Assembly: GCF_014202415.1 (NCBI RefSeq)
Contig: NZ_JACHGR010000002.1
Coordinates: 248,001-312,000, forward strand
Reading direction: 5' to 3'
DNA length: 64,000 nucleotides
From: Tolumonas osonensis
GTDB taxonomy: Bacteria > Pseudomonadota > Gammaproteobacteria > Enterobacterales > Aeromonadaceae
Shown here one piece after another: positions 45,556-56,300 of this stretch. A program made the position numbers and the translations under genes. The notes under the pieces were generated by a model that did no database searches, was not told the DNA's origin, and saw only the letters and a program-made list of their open reading frames with translations. Position 1 is the first letter of the stretch. The number at the start of each line of letters is the position of its first letter.

Positions 45556-46305
45556 ATGAGCAAGGAAATCGTTATCGTCACCTCGGCTTATGGTGCTGAT
45601 ACCGTCAGACAGTTTGGTGGACAAGCTGCCCTGCTGCCGATGATTAAGGCCAGCGGCGCTGACGGGGTTGAGATCCGCCATGAACTGTTAACACCAGCCG
45701 ACCAGCTGGATGATCTGGCTGCTCAGATCAGCGCGCATAACCTGTTTGCCGTTTATTCCGTACCGGAATCGCTGCTGACAGACGATGGTCAGCCAGAACT
45801 GGAACGACTGGCACTGCATTTGAAAAATGCCGCACGTCTGAAAGCCCGCACGCTGAAGTTGCCACTAGGCTCAATTACCAACGATACCGATTTGTCCGGA
45901 ATTACTGCAGTGATCAAATCACAGCCAGTTAAGTTGTTGATTGAAAACGATCAAACGCAGGAAGGTGGTCGCATCAGCCCGTTGATCACGTTCTTCGGCA
46001 TGGTAGTTTCACAGAAATTACCGGTTTCCATGACCTTTGATATGGCGAACTGGAACTGGCTGGATGAAGACGCTTTTGTCGCCGCCAGAGCACTGGCCGC
46101 GCAGGTTGCTTATGTGCATGTCAAAGCCAGCCATACCGATCAGGGCAAAGTAAAAGCCATTGCACTGGATAACAGCGATGGCAGTTGGAAAGACCTGCTG
46201 GCAATGCTGCCAACCGACGTGCCACGCGGTATCGAATTCCCACTGGAAGGCGACGATCTGACTGAAGTGACCCGTTATTACGTGGCTAAATTAAAAGAGG
46301 TGTAA
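45556..46305 (+). CDS. kguE: KguE-type TIM-barrel epimerase/isomerase-like protein
   Basis: The 249-residue xylose-isomerase-like TIM-barrel protein is the first gene of the 2-ketogluconate operon. DGVEIRHELL, LLIENDQTQEGGRISP, MTFDMANWNW and YVHVKASH carry the acidic and His residues expected for a metal site. In Pseudomonas kguE heads the same operon but its reaction is not firmly established. The gap to kguK is 6 bp. Confidence 0.85.
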   Translation: MSKEIVIVTSAYGADTVRQFGGQAALLPMIKASGADGVEIRHELLTPADQLDDLAAQISAHNLFAVYSVPESLLTDDGQPELERLALHLKNAARLKARTLKLPLGSITNDTDLSGITAVIKSQPVKLLIENDQTQEGGRISPLITFFGMVVSQKLPVSMTFDMANWNWLDEDAFVAARALAAQVAYVHVKASHTDQGKVKAIALDNSDGSWKDLLAMLPTDVPRGIEFPLEGDDLTEVTRYYVAKLKEV

Positions 46306-46311
46306 CGATAA

Positions 46312-47310
46312 ATGACTACTCAAGCAATCAATACCACCGATGACCTGGATGTGGTGACATTTGGTGAAGCCATGATGATGTTTGTGGCCACCCAAACCGG
46401 TGATCTGCATCGCGTAGAACAATTTGTTCGTCGTGCCGCCGGTGCAGAATTAAATGTCGCCATTGGTCTGGCGCGTCTGGAACTGAAATGTGGCTGGGTC
46501 AGCCGTCTGGGTAATGACTCTTTTGGCCGGTTTATCCTGGATACACTGGATAAAGAAAGCGTCGATCGTCGTGCAGTGACCATTGATAACACCTACCCTA
46601 CCGGCTTTCAGCTTAAATCCAAAGCCGAAAATGGGACCGATCCCATAGTGGAGTATTTCCGCAAAGGATCGGCTGCCAGCCACCTCTCGCTGGCTGATTT
46701 TAACGAGGCCTATTTCGGCGGTGCCCGTCATCTGCATTTAAGTGGTGTTGCAGCAGCGTTGTCACCAACGTCATACGAATTATCCGCCTATGCCGCACAG
46801 TGGATGCGGGCACATGGTAAAACGGTCTCCTTTGATCCGAACCTGCGCCCTGTGCTGTGGCGCTCCGAAAAAGAGATGGTGACGCAGCTGAACAAACTGG
46901 CTTTTGCCGCTGACTGGGTACTGCCCGGTATGAAAGAAGGCCGCATTCTGACTGGCTTTACCACACCGGAATCGGTTGCCGATTTTTACCTCGATGGTGG
47001 TGTTAAAGCAGTCGTAATTAAAACCGGTGAAGATGGTGCTTATTACAAAACAGCAGAGGGCGAAAAAGGCGTCGTTCCTGCTGTCTTCGTGAAAAATGTG
47101 GTGGATACCGTAGGTGCTGGTGATGGTTTCGCGGTTGGCGTTATCAGCGCATTACTGGAAGGAAAAACAATAAAAAATGCTGTCGCTCGCGGTAACTTTA
47201 TCGGAGCCCGGGCAATTCAGGTAATTGGTGATAGTGAAGGTCTTCCGACAAGAAAAGCTCTGATTGCAGAGATGACGATGACAGAAGAAACCGCTACGGT
47301 TTCTGTATAA
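46312..47310 (+). CDS. kguK: 2-ketogluconokinase (PfkB family)
   Basis: The 332-residue PfkB sugar kinase phosphorylates 2-ketogluconate at C6. The N-terminal VVTFGEAMMMFVA, the AGAELNVAIGLARL segment and the C-terminal DTVGAGDGFAVGVISALL signature (catalytic Asp in GAGDGF) are present. It resembles KDG kinases, but the neighbouring kguT and kguD favour 2-ketogluconate. An operator-like palindrome lies inside the coding sequence at 46631-46646. Confidence 0.88.
   Translation: MTTQAINTTDDLDVVTFGEAMMMFVATQTGDLHRVEQFVRRAAGAELNVAIGLARLELKCGWVSRLGNDSFGRFILDTLDKESVDRRAVTIDNTYPTGFQLKSKAENGTDPIVEYFRKGSAASHLSLADFNEAYFGGARHLHLSGVAAALSPTSYELSAYAAQWMRAHGKTVSFDPNLRPVLWRSEKEMVTQLNKLAFAADWVLPGMKEGRILTGFTTPESVADFYLDGGVKAVVIKTGEDGAYYKTAEGEKGVVPAVFVKNVVDTVGAGDGFAVGVISALLEGKTIKNAVARGNFIGARAIQVIGDSEGLPTRKALIAEMTMTEETATVSV
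46631..46646 (+). promoter_or_regulatory. PtxS-like operator O3 inside kguK
   Basis: ATGGGACCGATCCCAT differs from O1 by one base and lies within kguK, about 1.2 kb downstream of O1. An intragenic auxiliary operator for DNA looping or roadblock repression is possible. Confidence 0.6.
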
Positions 47311-47330
47311 CGAATTAAAGAGGAACAAGT

Positions 47331-48611
47331 ATGACTACTAAGCTCCCTGCCCCATCCAGATGGTGGCACATCATGCCGATTGTGTTTATTACCTACAGTC
47401 TGGCCTATCTCGACCGGGCCAATTACAGTTTTGCCGCGGCAGCCGGTATTAACGAAGACCTGGGCATCACCAAAGGGATGTCCTCCCTGCTTGGTTCGCT
47501 GTTTTTCCTGGGTTATTTTTTCTTTCAGATCCCTGGCGCAATTTACGCTGAAAAGCGCAGTGTCCGAAAACTGATTTTCCTGTGTGTGCTGTTATGGGGT
47601 GCCTGCGCCACATTAACTGGCCTCGTCAGTAATATTCCGATGCTGATCATCATTCGCTTCACGCTCGGGGTGGTGGAAGCGGCGGTCATGCCAGCGATGC
47701 TGATTTATATCAGTAACTGGTTTACTAAATCGGAACGTTCACGGGCCAATACCTTCCTGATCCTGGGCAACCCGGTCACCGTGCTGTGGATGTCAGTGCT
47801 CTCCGGCTATCTGATCCAGGCACTGGGCTGGCGTGAAATGTTCATTCTGGAAGGTTTCCCTGCTGTACTGTGGGCCTTCTACTGGTGGAAGACCGCGCGT
47901 GACAAACCACAGCAAGTTAGCTGGCTGACTCAGCAAGAAAAAGATGATCTGGACGAGATCATGGTTAACGAGCAGAAGAATATCAAACCGGTTCGTAACT
48001 ATGCCGAAGCGTTCAAATCCAAAAATGTGATCCTACTGTGTGCACAATATTTCTGCTGGAGTATCGGTGTGTATGGTTTCGTGCTCTGGTTGCCATCCAT
48101 CATCCGTGGTGCCTCCAATATGGGCATGGTTGAAACCGGCTGGTTGTCATCTGTTCCTTATCTGGCAGCAACTATCGCGATGATCACCGTGTCCTGGCTG
48201 TCTGATCGCATGCAGAACCGCAAACTGTTTGTGTGGCCAATGCTGCTGATCGGCGCGACCTGTTTCCTCGGCTCCTTCCTGCTGGGTGCAGACAATTTCT
48301 GGTTATCTTACACGCTGCTGGTGATTGCCGGTGCTTCCATGTATGCCCCGTATGGCCCGTTCTTCGCCATCATTCCTGAAATGCTGCCGAAAAATGTCGC
48401 TGGTGGCGCAATGGCGCTGATCAACAGTATGGGTGCGTTGGGTTCCTTCATCGGTTCATGGGTCGTGGGTTATCTGAATGGTGCGACCGGTGGCCCAGGT
48501 GCGTCTTATATCTTCATGGGTAGTGCGCTGTTTGTCTCTGTGCTGTTAACCATCATCGTTAAACCGAATGCCGATAAAGAGAGTGCTCAGCCGCTGCCTC
48601 AGGCTGCCTAA
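47331..48611 (+). CDS. kguT: 2-ketogluconate transporter (MFS, anion:cation symporter family)
   Basis: The 426-residue inner-membrane symporter has YLDRANYSFAAAAGINEDLGITKG at helix 1 and GSLFFLGYFFFQIPGAIYAEKRS in the loop 2-3 region, typical of the GudP/KguT hexuronate and aldonate carriers. It is third in the kgu operon, with AAGAGGAA upstream. Confidence 0.88.
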   Translation: MTTKLPAPSRWWHIMPIVFITYSLAYLDRANYSFAAAAGINEDLGITKGMSSLLGSLFFLGYFFFQIPGAIYAEKRSVRKLIFLCVLLWGACATLTGLVSNIPMLIIIRFTLGVVEAAVMPAMLIYISNWFTKSERSRANTFLILGNPVTVLWMSVLSGYLIQALGWREMFILEGFPAVLWAFYWWKTARDKPQQVSWLTQQEKDDLDEIMVNEQKNIKPVRNYAEAFKSKNVILLCAQYFCWSIGVYGFVLWLPSIIRGASNMGMVETGWLSSVPYLAATIAMITVSWLSDRMQNRKLFVWPMLLIGATCFLGSFLLGADNFWLSYTLLVIAGASMYAPYGPFFAIIPEMLPKNVAGGAMALINSMGALGSFIGSWVVGYLNGATGGPGASYIFMGSALFVSVLLTIIVKPNADKESAQPLPQAA

Positions 48612-48623
48612 AAGGAAACCGTC

Positions 48624-49601
48624 ATGAAACCGAATGTTGTACTGTACAAAAAAATTCCTGCTGACCAGCTGGAACGTCTGCAAAGCCACTTCAATGTGGC
48701 TTTCTTTGAAGGCATTACCGATGACAATCGTGCGGATTTTATCGGTGCACTCAGTAACGCTGAAGGATTGATTGGGGCGAGTTGCCCCATCACCGCCGAT
48801 TATCTGGATGCAGCCCCGGCATTACGCGCTATCTCGACCATCTCTGTCGGTGTTGACCAGTTTAATGTGCCGGATTTAACCAGCCGGAAAATCAACCTGA
48901 TGCATACTCCGAGCGTACTGACTGAAACCACCGCCGATACCATTTTCACGCTGGTGTTAAACAGTGCTCGCCGGGTCATTGAAATGGCAGAAATGGTGAA
49001 AGAAGGCCGCTGGACCCGCAGTATCGGCGTCGATTGTTATGGCACCGATGTGAACGGTAAAACTATAGGCATTCTTGGTATGGGTCGCATCGGTTACGCC
49101 GTTGCCAAGCGCGCCTATGCCGGTTTTGGCATGTCGGTACTGTATTACAACGATATCCCAAACCCGATGGCAGAACAGGATTTTAAAGCCCGCCGCTGTG
49201 AGCTGGATGAACTGCTGGCGCAATCCGATTTTGTCTGTGTGGTGCTGCCACTATTGCCGGAAACCGAAAAATTTATCGGCAAAACACAGCTGCAGAAGAT
49301 GAAACCGAGCGCTTTTTTAATCAATGGTTCGCGCGGCAAAATTGTCGATGAAGCTGCACTGATTGAAGCCTTACAGCAAGGTGTGATCCGTGGTGCCGGG
49401 TTGGATGTTTTTGAAAAAGAACCGCTGCCGGCTGATTCACCGCTTGTGTCTCTGCCTAATGTCGTCGCCCTGCCGCATATTGGCTCCGCCACGCATGAAA
49501 CCCGTTATGCGATGGTGCGTTGTGCCGTCGATAACCTGATTTCCGCACTCAACAACGATGTTTCGGTGAACTGTGTTAATCCGAAAGCCCGTCAACGCTG
49601 A
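48624..49601 (+). CDS. kguD: 2-keto-6-phosphogluconate reductase (GhrB family)
   Basis: The 325-residue D-isomer dehydrogenase is predicted to reduce 2-keto-6-phosphogluconate to 6-phosphogluconate, the substrate of the next gene product, Edd. [16 protein letters not shown] (NADP site), [10 protein letters not shown] (Arg), FEKEPLP (Glu) and [15 protein letters not shown] (His) are present. It is paralogous to the gene at 38765-39727, with differences concentrated in the substrate-binding half (for example [14 protein letters not shown] in place of [14 protein letters not shown]). Confidence 0.87.
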   Translation: MKPNVVLYKKIPADQLERLQSHFNVAFFEGITDDNRADFIGALSNAEGLIGASCPITADYLDAAPALRAISTISVGVDQFNVPDLTSRKINLMHTPSVLTETTADTIFTLVLNSARRVIEMAEMVKEGRWTRSIGVDCYGTDVNGKTIGILGMGRIGYAVAKRAYAGFGMSVLYYNDIPNPMAEQDFKARRCELDELLAQSDFVCVVLPLLPETEKFIGKTQLQKMKPSAFLINGSRGKIVDEAALIEALQQGVIRGAGLDVFEKEPLPADSPLVSLPNVVALPHIGSATHETRYAMVRCAVDNLISALNNDVSVNCVNPKARQR

Positions 49602-49625
49602 TATTTATCTGAAAGGAGCTGAAGT

Positions 49626-51434
49626 ATGCATCCTGTAATCCGGCAGGTAACGGAGCGGATCCGTCAACGTAGTGCACAGAGTCGTCAGCAATATATCGCG
49701 CTGATGCAACAGCAGGCGATGGAAGGAAGACCGCGGGCCCAACTGGCCTGCGGCAATCTGGCGCACGTGGTTGCCGCTTGCCCGCAGGCACAAAAATCCA
49801 CTTTGCTGGATATGACGCGTTGTAATGTTGCGATTATCACCGCCTACAATGACATGCTGAGTGCCCACCAGCCTTATGCCGACTATCCGGCACAGATCAA
49901 AGCAGTGGTCAGTGCGTTAGGCCACTCCGCACAAGTGGCCGGTGGTGTACCGGCAATGTGTGATGGCGTCACCCAGGGGCAGCCGGGGATGGATCTGTCG
50001 CTGTTTTCCCGCGATGTCATCGCACAGGCCACGGCCGTGTCATTGAGTCACAACGCCTTTGACGCCACTTTACTACTGGGGATCTGCGATAAGATCGCCC
50101 CCGGCCAACTGATGGGGGCACTGGCCTTTGGTCATCTGCCGACAGCGTTTATACCGGCGGGCCCGATGAGCACCGGCATCAGCAACGAAGAAAAAGTAAA
50201 CATCCGCCAACAGTATGCCGCCGGGAAACTCGGTCGTGATGCGCTGCAAAATATGGAGAATCAGGCTTATCACAGCCATGGCACCTGTACTTTTTATGGT
50301 ACAGCCAATACCAATCAGCTGGTCTTTGAAGCCATGGGCCTGATGCTACCGGGCTCGGCTTTTGTCCATCCGGATGATCCACTGCGGCTGGCACTGACGG
50401 AAAAAGCCTCATCCTTAATCACCTCGCAAGTGGCTGGCAGTTCACAATATCGTCCACTCTGGCAAATCGTGGATGAACGTTCACTGGTTAACGGACTGGT
50501 CGCACTACTGGCTTCAGGCGGCAGCACCAATCACACCCTGCATATGGTGGCGGTGGCCCGTGCCGCGGGTTTACTACTGACGTGGGATGATTTCAGCGAT
50601 CTTTCCGACGTAGTGCCGCTATTGGCCCGGGTCTACCCGAATGGTCCGGCGGATATTAACGCCTTCCATCAGGCTGGCGGTGTGCCGTTACTGCTGAAAC
50701 GACTGGCTGATCGCGGGCTGTTGAACACCGATGCACAAACATTCAGTGGTGATTTCAGTGCTCATTTCCACCAGCCATTTTTGGATAACGGCAAACTTTA
50801 CTGGCAGGAAGTGGGTGAATCAAAACACCCCGATGTGATTGCCGCAAAAGATCAGGCCTTTAATGTATCCGGCGGTCTGAAACTGCTCTCCGGCAATCTG
50901 GGCCGCGCGGTCATTAAAGTCAGTGCGGTAGCGCCTGAACACCAGATCGTGGAAGCGGATGCGCTGATTTTTGATTCACAACACGACGTCGAAACTGCTT
51001 ATAAAGCCGGTCAATTAAATCGCGACGCCATCATTGTCGTGCGCTTTAGCGGCCCGGCCGCGAATGGTATGCCGGAGCTGCACAAGTTAATGCCGATCCT
51101 CGGCAATGTGCAGAAAGCCGGCTACAAAGTCGCATTGGTCACCGATGGGCGGTTATCGGGTGCTTCCGGGAAAATTCCTGCCGCTATTCATGTCACCCCG
51201 GAAGCCGCTAAAGGCGGTCCGCTGGCGCATCTGAAAACCGGTGATCGCATTTTGCTGGATGCCACCGAAGGCAAGCTGGAAGTGCTAACCGATATCAGCC
51301 AACGAGCCACCGCAAAACCCGATTTGCATAACCAACACCGAGGAATGGGGCGCGAGTATTTTTCATTATTCCGCCAAAACGTCTCCAGCGCCGAACAAGG
51401 TGCCTGTGTGCTGTTTGCTGACAATACCGATTAA
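49626..51434 (+). CDS. edd: 6-phosphogluconate dehydratase
   Basis: The 602-residue Entner-Doudoroff dehydratase of the IlvD/Edd family converts 6-phosphogluconate to KDPG. Fe-S cysteines lie in PAMCDGVTQG and HSHGTCTFYGTANTNQ, and the family motifs LSHNAFDATLLLGICDKIAPG, ASGGSTNHTLH and VTDGRLSGASGKIPAAIHVTPEA are present. AAGGAG precedes ATG 49626. It is fifth in the operon. Confidence 0.97.
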   Translation: MHPVIRQVTERIRQRSAQSRQQYIALMQQQAMEGRPRAQLACGNLAHVVAACPQAQKSTLLDMTRCNVAIITAYNDMLSAHQPYADYPAQIKAVVSALGHSAQVAGGVPAMCDGVTQGQPGMDLSLFSRDVIAQATAVSLSHNAFDATLLLGICDKIAPGQLMGALAFGHLPTAFIPAGPMSTGISNEEKVNIRQQYAAGKLGRDALQNMENQAYHSHGTCTFYGTANTNQLVFEAMGLMLPGSAFVHPDDPLRLALTEKASSLITSQVAGSSQYRPLWQIVDERSLVNGLVALLASGGSTNHTLHMVAVARAAGLLLTWDDFSDLSDVVPLLARVYPNGPADINAFHQAGGVPLLLKRLADRGLLNTDAQTFSGDFSAHFHQPFLDNGKLYWQEVGESKHPDVIAAKDQAFNVSGGLKLLSGNLGRAVIKVSAVAPEHQIVEADALIFDSQHDVETAYKAGQLNRDAIIVVRFSGPAANGMPELHKLMPILGNVQKAGYKVALVTDGRLSGASGKIPAAIHVTPEAAKGGPLAHLKTGDRILLDATEGKLEVLTDISQRATAKPDLHNQHRGMGREYFSLFRQNVSSAEQGACVLFADNTD

Positions 51435-51449
51435 TCATAAGGAAAGAGA

Positions 51450-52097
51450 ATGAATTGGAATTTATCTCCGGCCGCGATTTTCGCCGCCTCCCCGCTGGTC
51501 CCGGTTATGGTGATCGATGACTTGAATCAGGCGGTACCGATGACACAGGCACTGGCTGCCGGTGGCATCACCGTATATGAAGTAACCCTGCGCACCCCTG
51601 CCGCTCTGCAAGCCATCAAGGCAATTCGGGAAGCATTGCCGGATGCGCTGGTCGGTGCCGGCACCGTGCTGAATCCGCAACAATACGATGCCGCCGTTGA
51701 AGCTGGCGCACAATTTGTGATTTCACCGGGTTGTACCACGGAATTACTGGCACATGCCAAGCAGCGAACCGTCCCGTTAATTCCGGGTGTTGCCACGCCG
51801 AGTGAAATCATGACGGCATATAGTATGGGTTATGACCATCTGAAGTTTTTCCCGGCAGAAGCCAACGGCGGTGCACCGGCATTAAAGGCAATCTCAGCGC
51901 CATTGCCACAAATAAAATTCTGCCCAACCGGCGGGATCAGTCCGAAAAACGTGCATGAGTATCTGGCACTTTCTTGCGTGGGAACAGTGGGCGGATCGTG
52001 GATGTTACCGGCGGATGCACTGAAACAAGGGGACTGGCAACGCGTAACACAATTGTCGAAAGAAGCCGTTGAGCTGGTTAAATCACTACGCGGTTAA
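51450..52097 (+). CDS. eda: KDPG aldolase
   Basis: The 215-residue class I aldolase splits KDPG into pyruvate and glyceraldehyde-3-phosphate. GGITVYEVTLRTPAAL (Glu), GAGTVLNPQQYDAAVEAGAQFVISPG and the Schiff-base lysine in YDHLKFFPAE identify it. It is the last gene of the kgu-edd-eda operon. Confidence 0.97.
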   Translation: MNWNLSPAAIFAASPLVPVMVIDDLNQAVPMTQALAAGGITVYEVTLRTPAALQAIKAIREALPDALVGAGTVLNPQQYDAAVEAGAQFVISPGCTTELLAHAKQRTVPLIPGVATPSEIMTAYSMGYDHLKFFPAEANGGAPALKAISAPLPQIKFCPTGGISPKNVHEYLALSCVGTVGGSWMLPADALKQGDWQRVTQLSKEAVELVKSLRG

Positions 52098-52159
52098 TCA
52101 TTTCGGTGATCAGAACGGTAGGAGATGAATAAAGTTTCATACTTGTAGTGGCATACTGG

Positions 52160-52191
52160 AATGGCAGAAGTAGCAACAACTTGCTGCCATT
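52160..52191 (+). terminator. Possible weak terminator after eda
   Basis: AATGGCAG (52160-52167) pairs with CTGCCATT (52184-52191) over an interrupted loop, followed by TCTAAC. The stem is perfect but there is no long T run. Confidence 0.4.
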
Positions 52192-52483
52192 TCTAACACG
52201 AAAATGCCCCATTGTGTGTTTGCATCAACTATCACCCATATATTCTCTTCTCTAGTCATACAATAAATACATGTCACGCGTGGTTATTGGCGGTAGATGA
52301 GGATAGCTATGTCAGTTTGACACAAATCAGAAAAAGCTAAAATACATGTAGTTTTCGGTTGCTATCAATCAGCTTCATCCGGCATCATGATGTCAAATGA
52401 AATTATCACCTTTATAAACTTAATGATTTTACTCTGATAATTGGTGAATTACATCGTATAACTCACAATAATACGGATGAATT
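52192..52483 (+). promoter_or_regulatory. AT-rich upstream region of the Hachiman genes
   Basis: About 290 bp without a convincing gene. Base composition drops to AT-rich here, before hamA. A candidate sigma-70 promoter is TTGACA (52317-52322), 17 bp, AAATAC (52340-52345), leaving a leader of about 130 nt. No repeat or tRNA end suggestive of an attachment site was seen. Confidence 0.35.
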
Positions 52484-53314
52484 ATGAACGCTAAGAATCA
52501 ATTAACAGCCCAAAGTAATTTGATAGGTGAACATCCTAAGTCGGGCTTTTTCTTCGATTGGTTTGAATGTGAAGATACTCCAACGACAGCTAATAAAAAA
52601 CATAGAAAGCTCACTAATAAAGGGATTAACAGATCGACTTTAGTTGACCATTTATCTCAATGGATAATTAAACATCATGCAAATGAAAATCGTATGGCTA
52701 GGATCGAGAGAAAAAAACTGATCTTAGATAAGCATGGCTTTGCTGAGTATATGGAAGGAAGAGTTCCTTTTCCTATTAAGTCTGCAACAACGCAGAAAGG
52801 TAACCTAGGAGAAATAATTCTTGCTGAATACCTCACAGAAACATCAGGTTTAGAAATCCTTGTATATAAGTTGAGGTACAATCCAAATGTAGAGCAATCC
52901 ATGAAAGGAGACGATTTATTACTTTTTGAAAAACAAAATATTCAGAATAAAATAATATTGGGAGAGGCAAAGTTCCGAGAAATCAAAAGCAAAAAAGCTT
53001 TAGACGATATTGTTGAATCACTATCTAAGGAAAAACTTCCAATATCTTTGACTTTTATTAGCGATAGATTAGAAGAAATGGGAGATGATGTTTTAGCGAA
53101 TGAAATAGATAATTTAATCACAAACCTCCATTCCAAAAAAACACCAGTAACATATGTTGGTTTTTATCATAGTGAAGCTGCTGTATATAAGACCATAGAG
53201 AACAACTTAAACTCTAATAATAATAATCTTGTAATAGTATCGTATGGTGAAAATAACCCCTCTGAACTTGTTAAGAATAGCTTTGACGAGGCTCTAAGAA
53301 TGGTAATGAAATAG
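52484..53314 (+). CDS. hamA: Hachiman anti-phage system nuclease HamA (DUF1837)
   Basis: The 276-residue protein resembles DUF1837. The core KGNLGEIILAEYLTETSGLEILVYKLRY...MKGDDLLLF...IILGEAKFREI gives a PD-(D/E)xK-like set: Glu110, Asp143/Asp144 and Glu161-x-Lys163. HamA is the nuclease effector of Hachiman, held in check by the HamB helicase. The next gene is such a helicase, 2 bp downstream, so translation is probably coupled. The gene is strongly AT-rich, unlike the kgu operon beside it, which indicates horizontal transfer. Confidence 0.86.
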   Translation: MNAKNQLTAQSNLIGEHPKSGFFFDWFECEDTPTTANKKHRKLTNKGINRSTLVDHLSQWIIKHHANENRMARIERKKLILDKHGFAEYMEGRVPFPIKSATTQKGNLGEIILAEYLTETSGLEILVYKLRYNPNVEQSMKGDDLLLFEKQNIQNKIILGEAKFREIKSKKALDDIVESLSKEKLPISLTFISDRLEEMGDDVLANEIDNLITNLHSKKTPVTYVGFYHSEAAVYKTIENNLNSNNNNLVIVSYGENNPSELVKNSFDEALRMVMK

Positions 53315-53316
53315 AT

Positions 53317-56300
53317 ATGGATATTATAAAGGCTCAAGAACTTTTTGAGACGCTTGAAAGCGATGAGTTTGCTCAAAACTTGATTGCACAATCCAATGCA
53401 AAGAGTATTCTTTTAGCTGTCAAAGAAGATAGAAATAATTTTCCAAATTTCACAGAAGGGTTAATAGATAGAATAAATAGCATTGCCTTCGCATATTTGT
53501 CTATAGGTTGTGCTATAGCTGAAAAAAATGAAATTAATGATATTGCTCTGCAATCATTTGAGAAAGCTGGAGATGCAATATATTACATTCACGCCCCGAA
53601 TATTGATTTTAACGAACAGAGTAGTTTCTACTTAGTTGTCAGTAGTTTATCATTTTACTTGGCGACTCAATATTCAAAATCGTTTATAGCCATAAAAAAT
53701 ATTAAAGAAGATTTGCCATTAATTAAGCTAGTTAGCAATTTTTTGAAGAAAGACCTACAATCACTCATTCACGAAATTAACAGCATTCAGTTCAATGATA
53801 AATATGACGAAGTATCTGAGGATGAACTAGAACAGAATAACAAGTATTATGTGGTTATTTTATCAAAATCCCTAAATTTAGTATTGGAGTATATTTACTC
53901 AGGTAAAGAAGAATATCTCACTCTCGGTCAAGAATTTCTAACTGACTTGAAAGAGTTAGCATCTATCGATGACGAACCTGTTGTATGGTGGTTGTCAAGG
54001 TTGTTAAATATATTGTTTGGAGTATTCAAGCAGTACTCCTTTTGGAATGTATTACCAAAATTAATTGATAGTAATATCATCGATAATTATGTAGCGCAAT
54101 TAGCATTGCGAACACCGGCAATTACAGAGTTATTCTTTGCTCAATATAATGCACTACAGGTTATGCAAAATAAAAGTGATATTGTCTTAAGTCTACCAAC
54201 AAGTAGTGGCAAAACAAGAATTGCCGAGATCGCTATTTTAGAAGCTTTGATTGATAAACCTTTTTCTAAAGTGCTATACCTTGCTCCTTTCCGTTCGTTA
54301 TCTTATGAGGTAGAAGAGTCAATGGAGAAAACGCTCACGCCTTTGGGATTTTCTACCACGTTCCTATATGGCGGAGGACAGTATAGTAAGCTAGATAAAA
54401 CATTAATCGAGAACTCCAATGTAATTATTGCAACCCCCGAAAAAGCTAAGGCAATAGTCAGAGCTGATGAGAATATCGCCAATGAAATTAGCTTACTGAT
54501 TATAGATGAGGGGCACCTACTTGGAGCAGAAGAAAGACTAATTAAAATTGAGTTATTTATCGAGGAGTTAAAGCATCATGTTAATAAAAATGACGGCAAG
54601 ATTATGCTTCTTTCTGCCGTTCTCCCAAATACAAATGATATTGCTCAATGGATAGCCAAAGACAGTAGTAATGTTTATGAAACAGATAAGAAAATTTCAA
54701 ACAAGCGATTCGGCGTAATTAAATGGACTCACTCTAAAAATATAACAATTGAATGGTTTGGAGAACCAACCTCCTTTAACAGAAATTTCGTGGAAAAATT
54801 CTTACCACCCAAAGCAAAAACTAAATATTTCCCCAATGATAAAAATGAAGGTATTGCTGCTACAGCATTAAAACTATCGCAACTTGGGACTGTCTTGATG
54901 TTCGTTGCTCAGGCTAGGTATGTTGTTTCTTCAGCTAATAGAGTGTTAAAAGCAATGGGGAGTACTCCCGAATTACACAACTATAAAAATGAAGCGCTTT
55001 TTGCGTCATTTAGGCTCGCATGTGATGAAGCAGGTGTTAGCGAAATATACAATTTAGCTCGATTCGGAATTCTATGCCATTACGGAAAATTGCCTACGGA
55101 AGTTCGAATTTTGCTTGAGCAATTAATGCGATCAGAAAATGTAAAAATTATCGTTTCGACCACAAGCCTAGGTCAAGGAGTAAATATCGGCATATCAACA
55201 GTGATCTTCGCAGATGTTTTTATGAATCATCAAGACGAAACAAGAATTGACTCAAAAGACTTTTGGAATATTGCTGGGCGAGCGGGAAGAGCATTTACCG
55301 ATATCGAAGGCAAAGTTTTGTACTGCATTGACGAGACTAGTTGGAGCTATCAACGGGATCTTGGTTTTTGTCGTGAATACTTTGATCCATCAAAAATGGA
55401 GCAAGCTAAGAGTGGGCTGTTAGCTCTAGTTAAATATATAAAAAATATATCTAAAGAATGTAATGTTAATTTTGATTTGTTGCTACAACTAATTGCTGAC
55501 AATGATTTTTCTCAACTAAAGTCTGGTGATGAAGATTACTCAGATATATCTAGACAATTATTTGACTGGCTTGATGACACATTATTAGCATTAAACTACA
55601 AAAACAAAGCAAATGAATTAAAAGCCCCTTCGGATTGGATTGATACAGTTTTCAGAAATTCATTGGCTTATATACAAGCTAAAGAAGATGGTGACGTATC
55701 TCAAGAAGACATTATCAAATTTATTAAGAGTAGAAATCAAGCTGTTCTCAACATGGCAGGGGATTATGAAAACTGGGAGAATATGGTTAAGTCAGGTATT
55801 CCATTAAGATCTTCCATAGCATTAGATGATTACATTGAACCAATAAAAGATAGCATAAAAATTTACAACGATTCCGAAGGTAATCCTGACGATTTGGCAA
55901 TATTTTCAAAAAGTATTGAAGAGTTAATTCAAAAACTGCCCACAGTTACTTTTAAACATCATTTTGAAGAAGCAGAGTTGAATCAGGTGAGATTGAAGTG
56001 GTTTAGTGCAATACCATTATCAGAAATAGCTGTTCATGAGAACGGTCAAGATATATGTGTTTCATATTTTTCGATGACGCTACCTTGGGCAATTAATGCA
56101 ATTACAAGAAAGTTACTTGATTTAAAGCTAAATTATGAAGCTGAAATACTGGAGGGATTAGCTCTTTATTGCGAAATAGGTGTTCCTAATATGGATTCAG
56201 TGAAAATCTATTTGGCTGGGTTGAAATCACGAGTGGCAGCATTTGATATTTCTAAAGTACTGGTAGGCAAGCTTACCAATTTAAACAAGTCCACATTATT

